DNA from: Armatimonadota bacterium
Lineage (GTDB): Bacteria; Armatimonadota; JAAZEB01
Reading direction: 5' to 3'
Assembly: GCA_012841485.1 (NCBI GenBank)
Contig: DUUU01000231.1
Location: forward strand, 1 to 18,844
Length of the DNA: 18,844 nucleotides
Under the pieces are notes generated by a model. The model did no database searches. It was not told the DNA's origin and worked only from the letters and a program-made list of their open reading frames with translations. A program made the translations under genes and the position numbers. Of this stretch, positions 1-7,751 are shown in pieces. Numbering within the stretch: position 1 is the stretch's first letter; the number at the start of each line of letters is the position of its first letter.

Positions 1-65
1 GCGCTGCCTTCGATGCTTCGGATCCCTTACTTCGGAATCCCAGCCGGCCCTCACTCGACTCGCGT

Positions 66-95
66 TTGCCGTGCAGGCGCCCCGCGTGGTATAAT
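66..95 (+). promoter_or_regulatory. Predicted sigma70-type promoter of the mqn-dxs operon
   Basis: TTGCCG (66-71) and a perfect TATAAT (90-95) are separated by 18 bases. Transcription would begin near 102, which gives a leader of about 140 bases before the chosen mqn start at 242. The in-frame ATG at 98 lies upstream of the predicted transcription start, so it cannot begin the protein if this promoter is used. The leader holds a short hairpin (GGACG-GAA-CGTCC around 168-180) but nothing I recognise as a riboswitch. Bases 1-65 show no gene. Confidence 0.6.
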
Positions 96-241
96 GGATG
101 AAGATCCCACGCTCCGGGAGAACGGCAGGCCGCCAGAGGTGCATGGAGGTCATCGGTTGGCGAGAGGGACGGAACGTCCGGAAGATGCGCTCCGCCGGCC
201 GCCGCGGGTCGTTGTTGCCTCCCCGAGCCGCGTCCCATCGA

Positions 242-2530
242 ATGGAACCCATGCTAAGACAAGCTTTTCAGAAGTGCGGCCTGGCGGATATCGCCGAGAA
301 AGTGCTTGCGGGAGAGCGCCTTTCCGCCGACGACGGTTTGCGCCTTTTCCGTAGTGGCGCGCTGAACCTTGTCGGCTGGCTGGCGAACATCGTCCGCGAG
401 CGGCTGCATGGCAGCCGCGCCTACTTCGTGCGCAATCAGCACATCAACTACACCAACGTCTGCGATCGCAAGTGCCGCTTCTGCTCCTTCCACGCCCACG
501 AGAACGGACCCGCGCCCTACGTTCTGGGCATCGAGGAGGTCCGGCAGCGCGTCCGGCAGGCGCTTCACCTCCCCATCGCCGAGATACACGTCGTGGGCGG
601 CGTGAACCCGAAGCTGCCGTACAGCTACTATCTGGATCTGCTGCGCGCCATCGTCGAGGAGCGCCCCGGGGTACATGTGAAGGCGTTCACCATGGTCGAG
701 CTTCAGCAGATCCGGAAGGCCGCCGGGAAGCCCCTGGAGGAGGTGCTCGCGGAGTTGACGGCCGCCGGCCTCGGCTCGATGCCCGGCGGCGGCGCCGAAG
801 TGCTCAGCGACCGGCTCCATGCGGAGCTGTTCGCGCGCAAGCTTCGCCCGGAAGAGTGGCTGGAGACATCGCGAGCGGTACACAAGGCCGGCCTACACAC
901 CAACGCCAGCCTGCTCTACGGGCATCGCGAGAGCCTCGAGGAGCGGGTGATGCACCTCGTCCGGCTGCGCGCGCTTCAGGACGAGACCGGAGGCTTCCTC
1001 TCCTTCGTTCCCCTCGCCTTCCACCCGGAAGGCTCGCAACTGGCGCAGGTGCCTGGGCCGACCGCGTGCGACGACCTGCGCACCATCGCTGTCAGCCGGC
1101 TGATGCTGGATAACATCCCACACATCAAAGCTTTTTGGGTGATGGCGGGCGTGCCAGTAGCCCAGGCCGCCCTCTGGTATGGCGCCGACGATATCGAAGG
1201 CACGGTCCTCCGCTACGAGATCACGCGCGATTCCTGTTCCGGCACGCGCCGCGAGCTCACGCACGAAGAGCTGGTCGCCCTGGTCCGCGAGGCAGGGCGC
1301 GAGCCGGTGGAACGCATCGGCGGAAGCTACGAGAGCCGCGATTCCGCCGAGAAGCCGCGCGAGTATCCGTTCACCGCTCCCGAGAAGAAGAGCCTGCCCC
1401 AGGAGGGAGCCGCAAACGCAACCGAGAGCCACCGGGCGCAGAGCCCTTCTCGCGGCGGCCACTCCGACCTTTCGGCCATCGCCGCGCGCGTGCGAAGCGG
1501 CGAGCGATTGAGCGCCGAGGAGGGCGTGGCCCTCTTGCGCCACCCGAATCTGCCGGAGATCGGGGCATTGGCCACGCGGGTGCGCGAGCGTTTGAACCCG
1601 GGCCGAACGGTGACCTATGTCATCGGCCGGAACATCAACTACACGAACGTCTGCTGGGTGCAGTGTGGCTTCTGCACCTTCCACCGGCGCGCGGGTGATG
1701 CCGAGAGCTACGTTCTGCCGGCCGAGACGATTCACCAGAAGGTCGAGGAGTTGCTGGCGCTCGGAGGTACCGAAGTCCTCCTGCAGGGGGGACTGAACCC
1801 GGCGTTGAAGATCGAATGGTATGAGGAGCTGTTGCGCGGGCTGAAGGAACGCTATCCGGTCCACCTGCATGCGCTCTCACCCCCAGAGGTGCTCCACCTG
1901 GCACGGATGTCACAGCTGAGCATCAGCGAGGTGCTAACGCGGTTGAAAGCCGCCGGCCTAGATTCGCTCCCTGGTGGCGGCGCAGAGGTGCTGGTGGATT
2001 CGGTGCGCGAGCGCGTCTCCCCGCGCAAGGCGCGTTCCGAGGAGTGGCTGGGCGTGATGCGGGAGGCGCATCGCCTGGGGATACCGACCACGGCGACGAT
2101 GGTCTATGGCTTTGGCGAGAGCGCCGAGGAACGTATCGAGCACCTGCTCAAGATCCGCGAGCTTCAGGACGAGACGGGCGGGTTCACCGCGTTCATCGCC
2201 TGGAGCTTCCAGCCGGAAGGGACGGCGCTCGGCGGGCGGCGCGCATCTGGATATGAGTATCTGCGCATGGTGGCCACCGCCCGATTGCTCCTGGACAATA
2301 TGCCGCATATCCAGGCATCCTGGCTCACCCAGGGCCCGAAGATCGGGCAGGCCGCGCTCCACTTCGGAGTAGATGATTTCGGAAGCACCGTGCTTGAAGA
2401 GAATGTAATCAGCGCCCCAGGAGCGCGCTTCCTGATCCCCTTGGAGGAGTTGGAGCGCCTCATTCGGGCTGCCGGCTACGAGCCCCGCCGCCGGAATACC
2501 CGCTTTGAATTGACAGGCTCATGCGACTGA
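242..2530 (+). CDS. Fused aminofutalosine synthase / dehypoxanthinyl futalosine cyclase (MqnE-MqnC), menaquinone biosynthesis
   Basis: This 762-residue protein carries two complete radical SAM domains that are usually separate proteins. The first (about 1-362) resembles MqnE, which joins SAM to a chorismate-derived enol ether to make aminofutalosine. Its cluster cysteines are C74, C78 and C81 (CDRKCRFC). The second (about 409-762) resembles MqnC, which cyclises dehypoxanthinyl futalosine; its cysteines are C471, C475 and C478 (CWVQCGFC). Both halves carry the family segments LPGGGAE/MPGGGAE, LQDETGGF and LDN-PHI. A low-complexity linker rich in Glu, Ser and Pro (about 363-408) joins them. The upstream in-frame ATG at 98 would add 48 Arg-rich residues unlike the family and sits before the predicted transcription start, so I chose 242 (251 is also possible). 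No clear ribosome binding site precedes either. The stop overlaps dxs by 10 bases. The MqnE and MqnC assignments are by recognition of family motifs. Confidence 0.9.
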   Translation: MEPMLRQAFQKCGLADIAEKVLAGERLSADDGLRLFRSGALNLVGWLANIVRERLHGSRAYFVRNQHINYTNVCDRKCRFCSFHAHENGPAPYVLGIEEVRQRVRQALHLPIAEIHVVGGVNPKLPYSYYLDLLRAIVEERPGVHVKAFTMVELQQIRKAAGKPLEEVLAELTAAGLGSMPGGGAEVLSDRLHAELFARKLRPEEWLETSRAVHKAGLHTNASLLYGHRESLEERVMHLVRLRALQDETGGFLSFVPLAFHPEGSQLAQVPGPTACDDLRTIAVSRLMLDNIPHIKAFWVMAGVPVAQAALWYGADDIEGTVLRYEITRDSCSGTRRELTHEELVALVREAGREPVERIGGSYESRDSAEKPREYPFTAPEKKSLPQEGAANATESHRAQSPSRGGHSDLSAIAARVRSGERLSAEEGVALLRHPNLPEIGALATRVRERLNPGRTVTYVIGRNINYTNVCWVQCGFCTFHRRAGDAESYVLPAETIHQKVEELLALGGTEVLLQGGLNPALKIEWYEELLRGLKERYPVHLHALSPPEVLHLARMSQLSISEVLTRLKAAGLDSLPGGGAEVLVDSVRERVSPRKARSEEWLGVMREAHRLGIPTTATMVYGFGESAEERIEHLLKIRELQDETGGFTAFIAWSFQPEGTALGGRRASGYEYLRMVATARLLLDNMPHIQASWLTQGPKIGQAALHFGVDDFGSTVLEENVISAPGARFLIPLEELERLIRAAGYEPRRRNTRFELTGSCD

Positions 2531-4404
2531 ATGAGATACGACACCCGGCACAATTGAGAGCCCTCTCCCCCCGAGAGCTGGAAGAGCTGGCCCAGGAGAT
2601 CCGCGAGCTGATCGTGCGCACGGTCACCACCACGGGGGGCCACCTGGCGTCGAGCCTCGGCGTAGTTGAACTGACTCTGGCGATGCTCACCAGCTTCGAT
2701 CCAGAGAAGGATCGCATCGTTTGGGATGTGGGCCACCAGTGCTATGCCTTCAAGATCCTCACCGGGAGGCGCGACCGCTTCCCGACGCTGCGCCAATTGG
2801 ATGGGATCAGTGGCTTCCCCCTGCGCGCGGAGAGCCCATGCGACGCCTTTGGCGCCGGGCATGCCAGCACATCCCTCTCCGCGGCACTCGGATTCGCCAA
2901 GGCCCGGGATCTCAAAGGCGAGGAGCACCGCGTCGTGGCCGTCATCGGCGATGGCGCGCTGACCGGCGGCATGGCCTGGGAGGCGATCAACAACGCGGGC
3001 GTCGCCAACACCGACCTGCTCGTCGTGCTCAACGACAATGAGATGTCGATCTCGCGAAACGTCGGCGCCCTGGCCCGCCATACCAGCGCCCTCCGGAGCC
3101 TTCATCTCTACCAGAGCATCGAAGATAACACCGAACGCCTCCTGGAGCAGGTGCCGCTCACCGGCCAGTTCCTCGTCAAGGCCGGGCGCGCCCTGAAGCG
3201 CGGCGTCACCCACTGGATTTCACCGGAGCATGGCGCCCTCTTCGAGGCCCTCGGCTTCGATTATATCGGCCCGATTGATGGGCACAACGTCGGCCTCCTG
3301 GCGGATATCTTCGCGCACACGCGCAATCTGAAGGGGCCGGTCCTGATGCACGTCATCACGAAGAAGGGGCGCGGCTGCGACTATGCCGAGTCGGATGCCC
3401 GGCGGTACCACGGCGTCAGCGGGTGCGCTCCGGTGAATGGCGAGCCGAAGCGCAGTTCCCTCTCCTTCTCGCAGGTCTTCGGTGCCTCGCTCTGCCGCCT
3501 GGCGGAACAGCGGCCAGAGATCGTCGCCATTACCGCCGCCATGCCGGATGGCACCGGCCTGACCGCCTTCGCGAAGCAGTTCCCCGAGCGCTGCTTCGAC
3601 GTAGGCATTGCCGAGGAGCACGGCGTCACCTTTGCCGCGGGGATGGCGGCTGGTGGCATCCGCCCGGTGGTCGCTCTCTACTCGTCCTTCCTTCAGCGCG
3701 CCTACGACCAGGTGATCCACGACGTCTGCCTGCAGAAGCTGCCGGTTCTCCTGGCCATTGACCGCGCCGGCCTCGTTGGCCAGGATGGGCCCACCCATCA
3801 TGGCATCTTCGATATCGCCTTCTTGCGCCACGTGCCGAACCTGACGGTGATGGCCCCCCGCACCGGCGCCGAACTGCAGGCGATGCTGGCGTATGCCCTG
3901 CAAATCGAAGGTCCCTGCGCTATCCGCTATCCACGCGATGGTGACGTCGGCCCGCTCGATGCCCCTGTGCCCCCCATCGAGCATGGAAAAGCGGAGGTGC
4001 TCCGCGAGGGGAGCGATCTGGCCCTCATCGCTCTGGGGGATACGGTGGCGCGCTGCTTGCAAGCCGCCGAGCTCCTCCAGGAGAAGGGCCTCTCCGCCGC
4101 GGTCATCAATGCCCGCTTCATCAAGCCGCTCGATGCGGCTCTGCTGGCAAAGCTTGCCGACCGCTGCCAGGCTCTCGTCACCGTTGAAGAGCATGTGGCC
4201 GCCGGCGGCTTCGGCAGTGCCGTCCTGGAGACGCTGAACGCGGCCGGACTGCGCACCGATCACGTGCTCTCGCTCGCTCTGCCAGACCACTTTCCCACCC
4301 ACGGCGACTCGGATGCCTTGCGCGCCCGCTACGGGCTCAATGCCCCGGCCATCGCGGACCGCGCGCTCCGATTCTTCCGAGAGAAGCACGCTCCTGGCGA
4401 ATGA
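2521..4404 (+). CDS. dxs: 1-deoxy-D-xylulose-5-phosphate synthase
   Basis: The 627-residue product is a full-length, thiamine-diphosphate-dependent DXS, the first enzyme of the MEP isoprenoid pathway, which condenses pyruvate with glyceraldehyde 3-phosphate in the cytoplasm. The diphosphate- and Mg-binding motif is GDGALTGG (143-150) with the partner NDN at 171-173. H41 in TTGGHLASSLG and E366 in VGIAEEHGVTF are the expected active-site His and catalytic Glu. The transketolase pyrimidine and C-terminal domains follow without interruption. The start overlaps the mqn stop (ATGCGACTGA), so translation is probably coupled; no strong separate ribosome binding site is seen. Placing dxs behind a menaquinone ring enzyme makes sense because menaquinone needs a polyprenyl tail, though DXS also feeds all other isoprenoids. 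Confidence 0.97.
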   Translation: MRLNEIRHPAQLRALSPRELEELAQEIRELIVRTVTTTGGHLASSLGVVELTLAMLTSFDPEKDRIVWDVGHQCYAFKILTGRRDRFPTLRQLDGISGFPLRAESPCDAFGAGHASTSLSAALGFAKARDLKGEEHRVVAVIGDGALTGGMAWEAINNAGVANTDLLVVLNDNEMSISRNVGALARHTSALRSLHLYQSIEDNTERLLEQVPLTGQFLVKAGRALKRGVTHWISPEHGALFEALGFDYIGPIDGHNVGLLADIFAHTRNLKGPVLMHVITKKGRGCDYAESDARRYHGVSGCAPVNGEPKRSSLSFSQVFGASLCRLAEQRPEIVAITAAMPDGTGLTAFAKQFPERCFDVGIAEEHGVTFAAGMAAGGIRPVVALYSSFLQRAYDQVIHDVCLQKLPVLLAIDRAGLVGQDGPTHHGIFDIAFLRHVPNLTVMAPRTGAELQAMLAYALQIEGPCAIRYPRDGDVGPLDAPVPPIEHGKAEVLREGSDLALIALGDTVARCLQAAELLQEKGLSAAVINARFIKPLDAALLAKLADRCQALVTVEEHVAAGGFGSAVLETLNAAGLRTDHVLSLALPDHFPTHGDSDALRARYGLNAPAIADRALRFFREKHAPGE

Positions 4405-4454
4405 TCGCGTGGCCCAGGTGCCCGGCCCCACCATCCGTGGTATCGATGCCCGCA

Positions 4455-4471
4455 CGGCGAGGAGATCGCCG
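4455..4471. terminator. Weak hairpin between convergent dxs and pafA
   Basis: A perfect 6-base inverted repeat (CGGCGA, 5-base loop, TCGCCG) lies in the 75 bases between the ends of dxs and pafA. No T tract follows on either strand, so a terminator role is only suggested by position. Confidence 0.25.
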
Positions 4472-4479
4472 GACAGGGC

Positions 4480-5967
4480 CTATCGACCGATTTTCGAAAT
4501 GCCGGCGAGAAACTGCTCGGCCTCCTCTGCGTAGGTGTGGAAGGGATCGGTGAGCTCCAGCGGCTGCTCCGCTCCGACGTAGATGGCATCCCAATCGATG
4601 GCGTAGTGGCGCATGCGCCGCGAAACCAGCTCGCGCACAACCCGGCCCCGCCCCAGAGCCCGCGTGTTGGCCGGTGGCGCCTCCATCGCGTGGCCAATCT
4701 CCTCATCCGTGAGGAGCCGGCGCATCGCCCCCTCCTCCACCAAAGCGTGATAGAGACCGTGTTCCGGATCGATATCGTGGTACTCCAGATCGAGGCTGTG
4801 GAGCACGTCCGCGTCCCAACCGACGGCCTCCGCGGCTATGTAAGTCTGCAGCAGGCGCCACTTGGCCACCCAATCGAGGCGATCTGCAAGAGCGAGCGGC
4901 TCCTTCTCCAGGAGGTCCAGCACACTCTCCCATTCCCGGATCACCCAGTCGGTCTCCTCATCACGGCCCCGGAGGAAATGCTGCGCGGCGGCAAGGTAGT
5001 GGCGCTGCAGATCGATCGCGGAGAGGGTGGCCCCATCCTCCCGGGTCACAAGCCAGCGCCAATCAGGGTCGCGGGAGACCTCGCGCAGGGCGGCGAGCGG
5101 GTCGGCGAGAAGGACACCCTCGGGAATGCAGCGCATCTCGATGAGGGAGAGGGCGAGGCAGGTGGTGCCGAGCTTCAGGGCCGCGGCATACTCAGACATG
5201 TTGGCCTCCCCGAAGAGGAGGTGGAGCCGGCTGAGCCCGGTGAAATCGAAGTAGGAGTCGCGCCTTGGGTTGATGAGGGCACGGTTGAAGCGCACGCGCG
5301 ATGAGACGAGGTTGACGATGTGATCGGCGCGCTGCGAGAGCTGGTAGTCGACCGAGTCGTCGATCTCCACGCCGTAAAAGTCGTCGACCCACATCGTGTC
5401 GACGTCGTGGTCGCCCAGGCGCATCACGTTGTGGCGAGAGTCGTGGCGGTTCAGGCGGTGACCGCCCACCCGGCCGGCGCCGGCGAAGATCTGACGGGTG
5501 ACCAGGAAAGGGATCAGGCGCGCCAGCGACTCGCCCTGATAGAGCTCGTCGGTCGAGACCAGGTAGTTCTCGTGGCAGCCGAAGGTGTGCCCCCCGAAGT
5601 GATCCACGCTGTTGTTGTGGAACGAGACGGCCTCGCGCAGGCCCAGGTCGTCCACTAGGTTCTGGAGGAGGCGCTGCCCGGCTTTGTCCCAACAGACGGC
5701 CTCGAAAATGCTCCGGCACTCCGGGGTGGCATACTCCTCGTGGCTGCCCACGGCATCCACATAGAGCCGGCCGCCGTTGACCAGAAAGCCCCCGGAGCGC
5801 GCCGGCTCGAAGGCGTAGTTGCGCGCGTGCAGGTCAATCGCCCCGATGCGCTTGCGGTAGAACGCGTAGTCTTTGACCCGCTCGACCACTTCCTCCGCCG
5901 TGCCGGCGGCTGGGTCGCGCACCAGGCAGCCGAACTCCGTCTCGATCCCGAAGACGCGACGATCCAT
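4480..5967 (-). CDS. pafA: PafA-type ligase that conjugates UBact/Pup to substrate lysines
   Basis: The 495-residue protein belongs to the PafA/Dop carboxylate-amine ligase family related to glutamine synthetase. It opens with VFGIETEFG (5-13), the N-terminal signature typical of PafA, supplying Mg-ATP-binding glutamates E9 and E11. The conserved Asp is D71 in GGRLYVDAVGSHEEY. Further family motifs are HNNSVDHFGGHTFGCHENYL (117-136), VTRQIFAGAGRVG and LHSLDLEYHDID. The start is supported by GAGGGAGG just upstream on the coding strand. It is the last gene of the proteasome operon, 35 bases after prcA, matching the actinobacterial gene order. It lacks the longer Dop-specific N-terminal loop seen in the neighbour at 7751-9268. 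Unusually, it has a His/Asp-rich insertion (about 169-208), and the NTRDEPHAD segment kept by Dop is replaced by NPRRDSYFD. In the cell it would activate the C-terminal Glu of the tag by phosphorylation and form an isopeptide bond. Confidence 0.9.
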   Translation of the reverse strand: MDRRVFGIETEFGCLVRDPAAGTAEEVVERVKDYAFYRKRIGAIDLHARNYAFEPARSGGFLVNGGRLYVDAVGSHEEYATPECRSIFEAVCWDKAGQRLLQNLVDDLGLREAVSFHNNSVDHFGGHTFGCHENYLVSTDELYQGESLARLIPFLVTRQIFAGAGRVGGHRLNRHDSRHNVMRLGDHDVDTMWVDDFYGVEIDDSVDYQLSQRADHIVNLVSSRVRFNRALINPRRDSYFDFTGLSRLHLLFGEANMSEYAAALKLGTTCLALSLIEMRCIPEGVLLADPLAALREVSRDPDWRWLVTREDGATLSAIDLQRHYLAAAQHFLRGRDEETDWVIREWESVLDLLEKEPLALADRLDWVAKWRLLQTYIAAEAVGWDADVLHSLDLEYHDIDPEHGLYHALVEEGAMRRLLTDEEIGHAMEAPPANTRALGRGRVVRELVSRRMRHYAIDWDAIYVGAEQPLELTDPFHTYAEEAEQFLAGISKIGR

Positions 5968-6002
5968 ACCTCGCCTCCCTCACGTCTCGCTGGCGTGCAG
6001 CG

Positions 6003-6761
6003 CTACTTCCACTCGCCCTCGCTTCCCTCCTCCCGAAGCACCCGAAACCGGCACTGGCGAAGGGTGGATCGATCCAGAAGCGCCGCCTCTCCCTCCCCCT
6101 CGCGCAACGCCTCAGAGAGGACTGCGTCCAGGTCCGGCGCATCCGCGGGCTCGCCCTTCTGCCCGCGAGAGCGGCGCGCTGCCCAGCCGGCCGCCCAGAC
6201 GCGCAGGGCATGGCGTCGCCCCTCTTGCAGGGAGGGGATCTCGCCCGGACCGAGCGCCTCGGCCAGACAGGCGCGCATCCGTTCCTCGGCGGCCGGGCTG
6301 CCGGCGATGACCGCCAGGCGCCGGAACGCCCGGAACTCGCCATCGTAGCCCAGGGCATAGAAGTGATCGGTTTCGGGCGTGGCGCCCACTTCGGCGAAGA
6401 GGGCGCGCACGACGAGCGGCGCCGCGAGCGAGTCGCCAAACGCTTTCTTCACCGCCGGGCTGAGCGCGGCCACGACGCGCCCGATGGTGACGTCATCGGG
6501 GCTGCGCGCGAACCCCTCCGCATGCGCGAAGTCGATGGCGCTCAGGCGCAGGGCCTCGATATCGGCCTGCTGGCCCAGCGCGGCGAACGCAAGCCGGTCG
6601 TATACCTCGAACAGCTTGCGCTGGGTGCCGCGAACGGTCGCCATGAGAACGCCCTCACGGCAAGAGAGGGCAACGACGGGGCTTCCTTCGGCCAGGCGCT
6701 CCTCGATATACTCGGCCCGGTGGCGAATCGCCTCGTTCCAGTCGTAGGGTGAGAGAATCAC
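6003..6761 (-). CDS. prcA: 20S proteasome alpha subunit
   Basis: The 252-residue product matches the bacterial proteasome alpha subunit, which forms the gated outer rings of the 20S particle and docks the AAA unfoldase. The N-terminal region has SPYDWNEAIRHRAEYIEERL, corresponding to the gating helix, followed by ATVRGTQRKLFEVYDRLAFA, the beta strand and helix typical of the family. No processing site or catalytic Thr is seen, as expected for alpha. The C-terminal tail is Glu- and Ser-rich and ends in Lys. The ATG overlaps the prcB stop by 4 bases, so the two subunits are probably made in coupled fashion. The call rests on its position directly after prcB as well as sequence resemblance, since alpha subunits are less conserved than beta. 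Confidence 0.92.
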   Translation of the reverse strand: MILSPYDWNEAIRHRAEYIEERLAEGSPVVALSCREGVLMATVRGTQRKLFEVYDRLAFAALGQQADIEALRLSAIDFAHAEGFARSPDDVTIGRVVAALSPAVKKAFGDSLAAPLVVRALFAEVGATPETDHFYALGYDGEFRAFRRLAVIAGSPAAEERMRACLAEALGPGEIPSLQEGRRHALRVWAAGWAARRSRGQKGEPADAPDLDAVLSEALREGEGEAALLDRSTLRQCRFRVLREEGSEGEWK

Positions 6762-7546
6762 GACACCCTCCGTATCCGGCGCACCGCCTCGCGCAGGCGC
6801 TCTTCCGGCAGAAGCTCGACACCGGCCGCTGAGACCGCCTTCGCCGAGGGAAGCACCTTGTCGTAGCCGCCGGTCATGGCATCCATCTCCGCGGCAATAT
6901 CCAGGAGAACGAGCGCCTCGGAAAGCGCCTCATCCAGGCTCATCTCGCGAAACCGGCCCTTCGTCTTCAGGATGTAATCGAAGGCGCCGCGGATGCGCTC
7001 GGCGCCCGATCCAGCGGCGCCCCACTCCTCGCTCTCGAAGTGGGCGCCCAGGCCGTCATAGAAGAAGATCCGCCCCTCGCCCCGAGTGGCGTCATACACG
7101 CTGATCACCGGGAGAAACGCGCCCAGGCCGCTCATCGCGCTCGCCACATTCTGGGCAAGGACGCGCGACACCTCCGACAGCTTCCCCTCCAGGCTCATCT
7201 CCTGAAGCTGGGTGCGCCGGTAGTAGTGAAACGCATGGCGCAGGTAGCGCACCACCTCCAGCGCCCGGGCGTAGGAGCCCGAGATCGCCAGAAGCGTGGC
7301 GTCGTCCACGTCCAGGATCTTCTCCGCGCGGTCATACATGACGGCGTTCGCCGAGGTCGCTCGCCGGTCGCCCACATTGAGCACCCCGCCGGCATACTTG
7401 ACGGCGAGGACCGTGGTGCCGTGGGCCTCGACGAGGGGCTGGCTGGTCTCTCCCGGCCGAACGGGCACGCCCACCGCGAAGGGATGTTCCCGCCGGCGCA
7501 GGAGGTCCAGGAAATCGCCCGAGGGGCAACGCTCCGGCGTGGCCAT
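6758..7546 (-). CDS. prcB: 20S proteasome beta subunit (catalytic)
   Basis: The 262-residue precursor has a 43-residue propeptide followed by the Ntn-hydrolase start HG|TTVLAVKYAGGV. Autocleavage before T44 would expose the catalytic Thr1. The other active-site residues are in register: D60 (Thr1+16, in VGDRRAT) and K76 (Thr1+32, in DRAEKI), equivalent to Asp17 and Lys33. The later GYDKVLPSAKAVSAAGVE segment is also typical of this family. The protein should therefore be an active protease assembled into the two inner rings. It starts 2 bases after the ubact stop codon, with a GGAGAG ribosome binding site inside the last ubact codons, and overlaps prcA by 4 bases. Confidence 0.95.
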   Translation of the reverse strand: MATPERCPSGDFLDLLRRREHPFAVGVPVRPGETSQPLVEAHGTTVLAVKYAGGVLNVGDRRATSANAVMYDRAEKILDVDDATLLAISGSYARALEVVRYLRHAFHYYRRTQLQEMSLEGKLSEVSRVLAQNVASAMSGLGAFLPVISVYDATRGEGRIFFYDGLGAHFESEEWGAAGSGAERIRGAFDYILKTKGRFREMSLDEALSEALVLLDIAAEMDAMTGGYDKVLPSAKAVSAAGVELLPEERLREAVRRIRRVS

Positions 7547-7548
7547 CG

Positions 7549-7737
7549 CTACTCTCCGCTCCGCTGGCGGTAGCGCTTCGCCTGATCCGGGTCGACCTGG
7601 CGCATCCGCTCCAGGAGGCGGCGGGTGTCCGGACGCGGCACGTTCGGGCGGCGCGGGCCGTCGTCGTCACCGCCCTGTCGCAACGGCTCCACCGGCGTCA
7701 CGGGAAGCTGGCGCCGTTCTACCATGGCTCTTTGCAT
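7549..7737 (-). CDS. ubact: UBact, Pup-like ubiquitin-type protein modifier with C-terminal Gly-Glu
   Basis: This 62-residue protein is the tag of the operon. The first half is polar and Pro-rich and probably disordered (GGDDDGPRRPNVPRPD at 22-37). The second half holds the conserved block LLERMRQVDPDQAKRYRQ (41-58) and the chain ends RSGE. Pup of mycobacteria ends Gly-Gly-Gln and must be deamidated; a ready-made terminal Glu is the form the ligase uses directly. The block and the ending match the UBact family described from several Gram-negative phyla. The start at 7737 is set by AAAGGAG seven bases upstream. An open frame runs further upstream to 7854, but that part overlaps dop and looks like its shadow. 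It lies 13 bases after dop and 2 bases before prcB. Confidence 0.93.
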   Translation of the reverse strand: MQRAMVERRQLPVTPVEPLRQGGDDDGPRRPNVPRPDTRRLLERMRQVDPDQAKRYRQRSGE

Positions 7738-7744
7738 GACGAGT

Positions 7745-7751
7745 CTCCTTT
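7745..7751 (-). promoter_or_regulatory. Ribosome binding site that fixes the ubact start
   Basis: AAAGGAG on the minus strand ends seven bases before the ATG at 7737 and touches the dop stop codon. It is one of the strongest ribosome binding sites in the operon, fitting high production of the small tag, and it favours 7737 over the second in-frame ATG at 7725. Confidence 0.75.

Noticed and set aside
98..241. Longer form of the mqn protein starting at ATG 98
   Set aside because: The added 48 residues are Arg-rich and unlike the family, and the ATG lies before the predicted transcription start.
3220..4455. Minus-strand frame opposite dxs
   Set aside because: Shadow of dxs, no domain and no ribosome binding site.
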